From CAZEQD01 sp964514305 (GTDB taxonomy: Bacteria; Acidobacteriota; Aminicenantia; Aminicenantales; Aminicenantaceae), in the NCBI GenBank assembly GCA_964514305.1, contig CAZEQD010000035.1:1-21258 (forward strand): a DNA stretch of 21,258 nucleotides, given 5' to 3'. The notes beneath the pieces are model-generated. The model was not told where the DNA came from. It did no database searches and saw only the letters and a program-made list of their open reading frames with translations. The position numbers and the translations under genes are program-made. Below, piece after piece: positions 1-5,940 of the stretch (position 1 is the stretch's first letter; each line of letters opens with the position of its first letter).

Positions 1-83
1 TGCTTCTCTATTGATATATCTCCTCTGTTTGCTGGGGACAAGAATTATTACAATTGTTGTAAAAATTAAAGTTATGAAACTTA

Positions 84-165
84 TGAAGGTCTGACCCCGC
101 AAATCAACTGTAGCAATTCATTGACTTTTAAATTAATTTTATGTCAAATATGAAGGCATGACCCC
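84..165. repeat. REP-like pair of GGGGTCAG-type motifs, direct orientation
   Basis: Two copies of a 15-nt motif lie in the same direction: TGAAGGTCTGACCCC (84-98) and TGAAGGCATGACCCC (151-165). The right copy lies in a 33-nt block (133-165) that recurs with two mismatches at 11641-11673, and both loci carry CTAGGCT shortly downstream. Motifs of this type (GGGGTCAGACCTTCAC on the other strand) resemble REP-like elements mobilised by Y1/RAYT transposases, but no transposase is present, so that link is inference. The element ends 27 bp before the MFS start. Bases 1-83 hold nothing I can assign; frame 2 is open from base 2 to 94 with hydrophobic residues, too little to call a gene end. Confidence 0.6.
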
Positions 166-192
166 ATATTTACTAGGCTAAACCTAAGAGCC

Positions 193-1359
193 ATGAAAGA
201 AGTAAATAAAACTAGCAGCCGGCGAATAATTAAGACTTTTGCGGCCGCTTCTTTCTTAAATGATATGGGTTCGGATATTATTTATCCTATCTGGCCTCTT
301 TTTGTTACTTCTGTCTTAAAAGCCAATATGGCTGCTCTCGGCTTTTTGGATGGATTAGGTGACGCCCTTGTCTCTCTTTCCCAGGCTGGCTCAGGCTTTC
401 TCTCAGATAAACTCAGAAAGAGGAAGTTTTTTATCTGGATTGGTTATCTTTTAGGCGCTCTTTCTCGAATAGGCTACGCACTCTCCAGCGTCTGGACTCA
501 CCTTATTCCCTTTAGAGCTCTGGATAGAACAGGAAAAATTAGAAGTGCCCCCCGCGATGCTTTAGTAGCAGATGTCTCTTCAGTTGGCAATAGGGGCAAA
601 AATTTTGGTCTGCTTCGAACCATGGATAATTTGGGAGCAGTGGCGGGAATTATTATCTGTATTATTTTTTTCAGGTTATTAGGCTATCGTCTCCTGTTTG
701 CTCTGGCCGCCATCCCTTCTTTAGCTAGCGCTCTCTTGGTTTTATTCTTTATCAAAGAAAAAAAAGAAGGCAAGCTAAAAATTTACAAAGGAATTTCTTT
801 TAAAGAAATCAGCTCCGATTTTAAAATATTTCTCATCTTGAGTTCTATCTATGCTTTAGCTGCCTTCAGTTATTCCTTTCTCCTAGTTTATGCCCGTAAT
901 TTTGGCTTTAAAACCGCATTTGTTCCTGTTCTCTACCTAATCTTTACAGCCAGTGCCTCCCTCCTTTCCTATCCTTTTGGCAAGCTGTCAGACAACATAG
1001 GAAGAAAGAGTGTCATTTTTATAGCTTTTTTTCTTTGGGCTACTGTCTGCTTTAGTTTCATTTTTAGCCGCTCTTATCTCTTAATTATTATTGCTTTTTT
1101 TCTTTATGGAGCTCATAAAGGGGCTTTAGAGCCTGTCCAAAAAACTTTTGTTTGTGAATTATCTCCCCAGAAATATAGAGCTAGCGGCTTAGGTGGCTTT
1201 CAAATGATAACCGGCCTCTTTGCCCTGCCAGCTTCTTTCCTAGCCGGTTTGCTCTGGGAAGTTTTCGGTCCCTTAGCCCCTTTTTATTTTTCCCTTAGCC
1301 TGACTCTTATCTCAGGCTTAATGCTTTTTTTGGTCAAAGAGAAACAAAATAATATTTGA
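193..1359 (+). CDS. MFS family transporter
   Basis: This 388-residue protein is almost entirely hydrophobic segments broken by short basic loops, about 12 by eye, the usual size and topology of a major facilitator superfamily carrier in the cytoplasmic membrane. Two motif-A-like loops are visible, one per half: GFLSDKLRKRK near residues 68-78 and GKLSDNIGRKS in the second half. Residues 111-127 (DRTGKIRSAPRDALVAD) match the DRxGKGIRxxPRDAL signature of one MFS clade often annotated as drug or multidrug exporters, with one glycine missing after GK. A central basic stretch (EKKEGKLKIYKG) separates the halves. The substrate cannot be read from the sequence. The ribosome site is weak (taagag just before the ATG). 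The gene converges on the EF-G-like gene, with 6 bp between the stop codons. Confidence 0.85.
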   Translation: MKEVNKTSSRRIIKTFAAASFLNDMGSDIIYPIWPLFVTSVLKANMAALGFLDGLGDALVSLSQAGSGFLSDKLRKRKFFIWIGYLLGALSRIGYALSSVWTHLIPFRALDRTGKIRSAPRDALVADVSSVGNRGKNFGLLRTMDNLGAVAGIIICIIFFRLLGYRLLFALAAIPSLASALLVLFFIKEKKEGKLKIYKGISFKEISSDFKIFLILSSIYALAAFSYSFLLVYARNFGFKTAFVPVLYLIFTASASLLSYPFGKLSDNIGRKSVIFIAFFLWATVCFSFIFSRSYLLIIIAFFLYGAHKGALEPVQKTFVCELSPQKYRASGLGGFQMITGLFALPASFLAGLLWEVFGPLAPFYFSLSLTLISGLMLFLVKEKQNNI

Positions 1360-1365
1360 GCCGGA

Positions 1366-3459
1366 TCATTCTTCCTCTGCTTTTATCCGGCCTTCCTTTA
1401 CGGCTTCATTGATAATTTTTTGCTGGAGGTGACTGGGAACTTCTTCATAATGAGAGAACTCCATAACAAATGAACCCCTGCCTCCAGTAATAGAGGTTAG
1501 AGAAGGTTCAAAATCCAACATTTCAGCCATAGGCACCTGGGCCTTGATAATGCGCAGGCTTCCCTTCTGTTCCATGCCCTGAACTTTACCCCGCCGGCCG
1601 TTTAGGTTTCCCATAATATCTCCCATGTAAGCTTCCGGTGTGTAAACTTCGACATTCATTATTGGTTCCAGAATAGTCGGTCTAGCTTGCTTCATTCCTT
1701 TCTTGAAGGCCATAGAAGCAGCTATTTTAAAAGCAATGTCAGAAGAGTCAACCTCATGATAAGAACCATCATAAAGGATAACCTTGAAGTCTACGGCAGG
1801 ATAACCGGATACTACTCCTTTTTTTCGAGCTTCCTGAATTCCCTTTTCTATAGAAGGAATAAAATTCTTAGGAATAGCCCCTCCAAAAATCTTATCCTCA
1901 AATTCAAAATCTTTTCCCCGAGGCAGAGGCTCCATCTTTATTTTAACATCACCATACTGACCGCGACCGCCGGTCTGCTTTTTATACTTGCCTTGTACAT
2001 CAGATTTGCCTTTAATTGTCTCTTTATAAGGGATTTTAGGGGGTTTAAGGACAACATCCACATTGTATCTCTTTTTTAAACGATCAGTCAGAATCTCTAC
2101 ATGAAGCTGGCCATTTCCAGAAATTATTAATTCATTGGTTTCTGGGTCTCTTTCAATCCTGGCTGTGGGATCTTCCTCTGAAATACGGTGAGTAGCTTGA
2201 GAAATTCGATCCTCATCAGCTCTTGTTTTAGGCTTAATAGCAAAAGAAATCGAAGGTTCTGGGAATTCAATTGGCAAAAACTCAATCTGGCTTCCCTTTG
2301 CACCCAGGCTGTCTCCAGTAAAAGTGGATTTGAGCTTGGCTGTAGCCACCAGATCCCCGGCTTTAGCTTGACCAGCAGGAATTTGTTCCTTTCCTTGAAG
2401 ATAAAAGAGTCCACCCAGCTTTTCATCAACGTTTCTGGTAGAATTAGTAACAGTTGAATCTGGGCCAATCTTTCCTGAAAATATCCTCATTACAGATATT
2501 CTTCCTGTATAAGGATCGGAAATAGTTTTGAAAACTAAAGCGGCAAAAGGGCCTTCTAAGGAAGGCTTTATTAAGGCTTCCTTCCCTTTTATTTTTCCTT
2601 GGAGAGCATCCCTTTCAAGAGGATTGGGCAAAAGACTTAAAATCCCTTCTAAAAGCTGTTGGGCTCCCATATTTAAAGCAGCCGAGACGATAAAAACAGG
2701 AAACAACTGTCCAGTTAAGACACTTTGGCGAAAGCCCTTTTTTAATTCCTGCGGAGAGAGCTCTCCTTTTTCAAAGTAAACTTCCATCAACTTCTCATCA
2801 TTCTCGGCAATCATTTCAGTCAATTCTTCATGCTTTTTCTGGACTTCATCATTTAACTCTTGAGGGATATCTATTTCTTTAAATTTGCCACTCTCATTCT
2901 TCTCGAAAATGTAGGCTTTTTTCTGGATGAGATCGATCACTCCCTGAAAATCTTTCTCTTTGCCTATAGGAAGCTGAACAGGAACAGCTTGACGACCAAA
3001 AAACTGACGGATTGAATTTAAGGTTCGATTATAATCAGAGTTTTCTCTATCCAATTTATTGATAACAAAAATTCGGGGAAGTTTTAACTCTTCAAGCATC
3101 TCCCACACTTTTTCTGTACCCACTTCAACCCCTGCTACCCCACTTACTACAACCAGGCCACTGTCTACTGCCCTCAAACTGGCTCTTGTATCCCAGAGAA
3201 AGTTTGTATACCCAGGACAATCAATGACATTTATTTTATACCCATTCCATTCTAGATAACAAAGAGCTGAATTTATGGAAATATTCCTCTCTATTTCCTC
3301 CGGATCGTAATCAGTTATTGTATTCCCTTTTTCAACTTTAGTCAGTCTTGAGGTGACTCCAGTTTCATATAAAAAGGAGGCAGCCAGAGAAGTTTTACCA
3401 GAGGATCCATGCCCGACTAGAGCAATATTCCTGATTTTATCGGCAGCATAATCTTTCAT
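1366..3459 (-). CDS. fusA: Elongation factor G-like GTPase (EF-G-2 type)
   Basis: This 697-residue translational GTPase has the full EF-G architecture. G1 is GHGSSGKT (16-23), switch I RNISI (58-62), G3 DCPGY (80-84) and G4 NKLD (134-137). Domains II-III follow, then domain IV with GGRGQYGDV and the tip loop GSYHEVDSSD, and a domain V ending in a GGRGSFVMEFSHYEEVP block. Canonical EF-G promotes ribosomal translocation and, with RRF, recycling. Two positions depart from it: the P-loop reads GHGSSGKT instead of AHIDAGKT, and the switch II histidine of DxPGH is tyrosine. Both are shared with the EF-G-2/FusA2 subfamily, whose role is unclear, so this is probably a paralogue and not the main translocase. 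The ATG has a good Shine-Dalgarno (gggagg, 3468-3473). PGAP-style annotation would use fusA. Confidence 0.9.
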   Translation of the reverse strand: MKDYAADKIRNIALVGHGSSGKTSLAASFLYETGVTSRLTKVEKGNTITDYDPEEIERNISINSALCYLEWNGYKINVIDCPGYTNFLWDTRASLRAVDSGLVVVSGVAGVEVGTEKVWEMLEELKLPRIFVINKLDRENSDYNRTLNSIRQFFGRQAVPVQLPIGKEKDFQGVIDLIQKKAYIFEKNESGKFKEIDIPQELNDEVQKKHEELTEMIAENDEKLMEVYFEKGELSPQELKKGFRQSVLTGQLFPVFIVSAALNMGAQQLLEGILSLLPNPLERDALQGKIKGKEALIKPSLEGPFAALVFKTISDPYTGRISVMRIFSGKIGPDSTVTNSTRNVDEKLGGLFYLQGKEQIPAGQAKAGDLVATAKLKSTFTGDSLGAKGSQIEFLPIEFPEPSISFAIKPKTRADEDRISQATHRISEEDPTARIERDPETNELIISGNGQLHVEILTDRLKKRYNVDVVLKPPKIPYKETIKGKSDVQGKYKKQTGGRGQYGDVKIKMEPLPRGKDFEFEDKIFGGAIPKNFIPSIEKGIQEARKKGVVSGYPAVDFKVILYDGSYHEVDSSDIAFKIAASMAFKKGMKQARPTILEPIMNVEVYTPEAYMGDIMGNLNGRRGKVQGMEQKGSLRIIKAQVPMAEMLDFEPSLTSITGGRGSFVMEFSHYEEVPSHLQQKIINEAVKEGRIKAEEE

Positions 3460-3541
3460 TCTTTAATCCTCCCTAAGAAAATTATCTCAGGTTTTTTGTT
3501 TGAAAACTAATTCAGATTTATTGAGAAATTAAGCAATCGAT

Positions 3542-3571
3542 ATAATACAACAAAATTTGCCTTTCGCTCAA
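3542..3571 (-). promoter_or_regulatory. Candidate sigma-70 promoter for the EF-G-like gene
   Basis: On the minus strand, TTGAGC (3566-3571) and TATTAT (3542-3547, 5 of 6 to consensus) are separated by 18 bp, about 80 bp before the start codon. The region is AT-rich, so chance matches are likely. The 300-bp intergenic region 3460-3759 also holds a possible IS-relic fragment (3588-3612), a perfect hairpin, a TTTAAAC/TTTAAAC duplication near 3661 and a heptamer array. Confidence 0.35.
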
Positions 3572-3631
3572 GACAAAATTTAGGCCAGTAAGCATTTCCA
3601 ATTCCTTGATAATTAATAAAGCAGGATTACC

Positions 3632-3653
3632 GGCCCGTTGGTGACAACGGGCC
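3632..3653. repeat. Perfect 9-bp hairpin, copy 1 of a composite intergenic repeat
   Basis: The arms GGCCCGTTG (3632-3640) and CAACGGGCC (3645-3653) pair perfectly around the tetraloop GTGA. A second hairpin of the same geometry lies at 8796-8817 and differs at two stem pairs, both compensated. Neither strand has a T-run after the stem, so it does not look like an intrinsic terminator. A shorter possible relative, GGTC-CCCT-GACC followed by CTACAG, sits at 3732-3748. Confidence 0.65.
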
Positions 3654-3691
3654 CTCTTGCTTTAAACTTTAAACTTTAAGCTATTCTCCTC

Positions 3692-3726
3692 TCACGACTT
3701 ACGTCTTACATCTTACGATTCACGAT
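3692..3726. repeat. Tandem heptamer array, copy 1 (consensus TYACGAY)
   Basis: Five back-to-back 7-mers are visible: TCACGAC, TTACGTC, TTACATC, TTACGAT, TCACGAT. The register continues imperfectly into TCCCGGT. The same unit repeats at 8829-8870, again downstream of a 9-bp hairpin in the same orientation. The sequence GACCCTACAG (3739-3748) also recurs at 8814-8823. I see no coding or known regulatory meaning. Confidence 0.6.
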
Positions 3727-3759
3727 TCCCGGTCCCCTGACCCTACAGAAAGAGGGTAC

Positions 3760-4671
3760 TTAATTGAGCTGTTCTAAAAATCTTTGTAAAGCAGAAGGTA
3801 AAGGTGAAGAATATTCTACTTTTTGCCCTGTGGCTGGATGCCAAAAAGAAAGGTGGTGGGCATGAAGAAAAAGGCAGGGACAATTGATTTTGGCTCGCCG
3901 TCGTCCATACAGTTTATCTCCAACTAAAGGATGGCCAGCCGCTGCCAGATGAACCCTTATTTGATGAGTTCTGCCGGTGATTGGCTTTATCTGCAACAGG
4001 GTAAACTCTCCATATTCTTTTATCACTTTATAATGAGTTTCTGCTAATCGCGGCTTTTTGGTTCTAATAGAAATTTTCTGACCATGCTTCGGATGACGCC
4101 CCACCGACCAAGTAAACACCCCTTCTTTTGACCCCATCTTCCCCCAGGCAAGCCCCAAATAAATTTTTTCTACTGCCCTTTTTCTGAACTGATCCTGAAG
4201 GCTATGATAAGCTTCTTCGTTCAAAGCTACAACCATGAGGCCTGAAGTTTCTTTATCCAGACGATGGACGAGGCCAGCCCTTGAAAGCGGCCCAATTTCT
4301 TTTAGCTGAGGGAAATGATAAAGCAAAGCATTAACTAAGGTTCCTTGATTTACTTTAGCTCCAGGATGGACAACCATCCCTGAAGGCTTATTAATAATGA
4401 TAAAATGGCTATCTTTATATATAACTTCAAGAGGAATGGCTTCAGGCCTAACTATAGCTGGCTGAGCCAGTTCATAATCAACTTCTATTCTTTCTCCAAC
4501 TTTCAATCTGTAGCTGGCTTTTCTAGATTTGCTTTGGACTTTTACTCTTCCTGATTCTATCAAACGTTGTAGTTGAGAACGGCTAACACCTTTAATCTTC
4601 TTTGCTAAAAGTTGATCAAGCCGGAGGCCGGCTTTTTCCCCAGAATCAATCAGGAATTCTCTTTTAGGCAC
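3760..4671 (-). CDS. rluD: RluA/RluD family pseudouridine synthase
   Basis: This 303-residue protein converts uridine to pseudouridine in structured RNA, typically 23S rRNA. An N-terminal S4 RNA-binding domain lies at roughly residues 16-65 (LRLDQLLAKK...SRSQLQRLIESGRVKV). The catalytic domain follows, with the family signature HRLDKETSGLMVVA containing the catalytic aspartate, and the later motif GRTHQIRVHLAAAGHPLVGD. The S4 plus RluA layout and the length fit RluD/YlyB-type enzymes; the exact target base cannot be read from sequence. The start codon is GTG, with AAGGGA very close upstream, and it overlaps the lgt stop by 8 nt. It is the last gene of the ileS-lspA-lgt-rluD operon. No clear terminator follows: ACCCT/AGGGT near 3739-3757 is only a 5-bp arm pair without a T-run. 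Confidence 0.9.
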   Translation of the reverse strand: MPKREFLIDSGEKAGLRLDQLLAKKIKGVSRSQLQRLIESGRVKVQSKSRKASYRLKVGERIEVDYELAQPAIVRPEAIPLEVIYKDSHFIIINKPSGMVVHPGAKVNQGTLVNALLYHFPQLKEIGPLSRAGLVHRLDKETSGLMVVALNEEAYHSLQDQFRKRAVEKIYLGLAWGKMGSKEGVFTWSVGRHPKHGQKISIRTKKPRLAETHYKVIKEYGEFTLLQIKPITGRTHQIRVHLAAAGHPLVGDKLYGRRRAKINCPCLFLHAHHLSFWHPATGQKVEYSSPLPSALQRFLEQLN

Positions 4672-5461
4672 TTTCCCTTTTTTTTAAACAAAAATACAAA
4701 ATCAACCCCCCAATCAGGCCTAAGACACAGAAAAGCTGAAAAAAAGAAAAACTAAGATAAGGAGATGAGCTATGAATAATATAAGCTCTCTGAGGATGAT
4801 CCCCCCGATAGAATTCGACAAAATATCTAATTATTGAATAATTAATGATATAAAAAGAAAAAACCTGGCCGTTAAACTTTTTTTTCTTGAGAATAAAAAA
4901 GAGAATACAAAAATTCAGGAAATTTAAGATTGATTCATAAAGTTGAGTAGGATGAAGAGCTACTCCAAGGGGTATGCCTGTTAAGCTGTGAGCATATTCG
5001 CTTTTAAAAATAACTCCCCAGGGAAGTTGACAGGAGCGGCCAAAACAGCAACCGGCACTAAAACAGCCTAAACGGCCAAAGCCATGGCCTAAAGCCAGGG
5101 CCGGCCCAATGATATCAGCTGCCTGCCAGGTGGGTATCCGATGGCGGTGAAGATACCAAATAGCAAAGACAAAGCCAAAAGCCAAACCACCTTGAAAGAC
5201 ACCGCCAGAACGGGCCAGAGAAAAAAGTTCCCCTGGGTAGCTTAGATAATACTTTAAATTACCGACAAAAAGGACAAGTTTGGCTCCAATCAGAGAGATA
5301 ATGATAGTATAAAAAGCCATATCAATCAGCCTGGATGTGGGTAAATTCTGCTTTTTGGCTTGAATAAACAAAAACCAAAAACCCATACCCACACCTAAAG
5401 CCAGCATTAAACCATAAGTATGAATGGTTATTGGACCGATTTTGATGAGAATAGGAAACAT
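4664..5461 (-). CDS. lgt: Prolipoprotein diacylglyceryl transferase
   Basis: Lgt moves diacylglycerol from phosphatidylglycerol to the lipobox cysteine of prolipoproteins, the first step of lipoprotein maturation in the inner membrane. The 265-residue product has about seven hydrophobic segments and begins MFPILIKIGPITIHTYG, typical of the family. The Lgt signature GRxGNFxN is present as GRLGCFSAGCCFG (129-141), a Cys-rich variant known in several phyla. At the position of E. coli His103 (FHGGL) this protein has Gln90 (FQGGL). Conserved HPTQLYES and FYRGDHPQ follow. I chose the ATG at 5461, which overlaps the lspA stop as TGATG, over a TTG one codon upstream, because AAGG then lies 5 nt away. 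The downstream neighbour rluD starts inside its 3' end. Confidence 0.92.
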   Translation of the reverse strand: MFPILIKIGPITIHTYGLMLALGVGMGFWFLFIQAKKQNLPTSRLIDMAFYTIIISLIGAKLVLFVGNLKYYLSYPGELFSLARSGGVFQGGLAFGFVFAIWYLHRHRIPTWQAADIIGPALALGHGFGRLGCFSAGCCFGRSCQLPWGVIFKSEYAHSLTGIPLGVALHPTQLYESILNFLNFCILFFILKKKKFNGQVFSFYIINYSIIRYFVEFYRGDHPQRAYIIHSSSPYLSFSFFQLFCVLGLIGGLILYFCLKKRESA

Positions 5462-5940
5462 CAAGGCCTTCTTTTAAAAAATAGGATAAAAATTAGAAAC
5501 AACGCTCCCAAACTGACACAGGCATCAGCTACATTGAAAGACGGCCAGTGTAAATGGCCAAGGTAGAAGTCCAGGAAATCAATAACAAACCCTCGGCCAA
5601 TTCTATCCAGTAAATTACCCAAAGCACCGGCCAAAATTAGAGAAAGAGACAACTCTAAGAATCTTTCATCTGGAGAAGCTTTGAAAAAATAATAAACAAC
5701 CAGGAAGAGAGCCAACAACGAAGCCAATAATAGTAAATAATAGACTGTTTGACTCCCAGACTGAGAAAGAAAACCAAAGATAGCCCCTCTATTATGAATG
5801 TGGGTCAAGTCGAAAAAACCAGGAATAACCCTAATTCGGCTGAAAGGAGGAAGATAACGGACGATAAAATATTTAGATATCTGGTCAACGGCTAACATGC
5901 CAACAATAAAGAGAAAATAATAAACCCTTTTGGCTATCAA
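5461..5940 (-). CDS. lspA: Lipoprotein signal peptidase (signal peptidase II)
   Basis: LspA is the membrane aspartyl protease that removes the signal peptide after Lgt has lipidated the cysteine. Four hydrophobic segments are visible, with VDQISKYF in the first, HNRGAIFGF in the periplasmic loop, and the two catalytic motifs GNLLDR (Asp112) and FNVADA (Asp139), 27 residues apart as expected. The frame stays open to a TTG at 5976. I prefer the TTG at 5940: AAGGAG lies 5 nt upstream, it overlaps the ileS stop as TTGA, and the 159-residue product then starts like other LspA proteins (IAKRVYYFLF). The longer start would add MPEMRAGGEGDI, which has no family counterpart. Translational coupling to ileS is likely. 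Confidence 0.93.
   Translation of the reverse strand: MIAKRVYYFLFIVGMLAVDQISKYFIVRYLPPFSRIRVIPGFFDLTHIHNRGAIFGFLSQSGSQTVYYLLLLASLLALFLVVYYFFKASPDERFLELSLSLILAGALGNLLDRIGRGFVIDFLDFYLGHLHWPSFNVADACVSLGALFLIFILFFKRRP

Noticed and set aside
2..94. Open frame at the window start as the C-terminus of a membrane protein
   Set aside because: Only 30 codons, ends inside a repeat motif, and another frame is also open; not enough to support a gene.
1360..1391. GCCGGAT / ATCCGGC inverted repeat as a bidirectional terminator
   Set aside because: The loop is 18 nt, the stem lies inside the EF-G-like coding end, and no T-run follows.
1687..2779. Plus-strand and alternative minus-frame ORFs inside the EF-G-like gene
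   Set aside because: Overlapped by a strongly conserved gene; their translations lack domains and read as shadow frames.
3632..3653. Hairpin as an intrinsic terminator of rluD
   Set aside because: It lies more than 100 bp past the stop and no T-run follows on the minus strand (GGTAATCCTGC).
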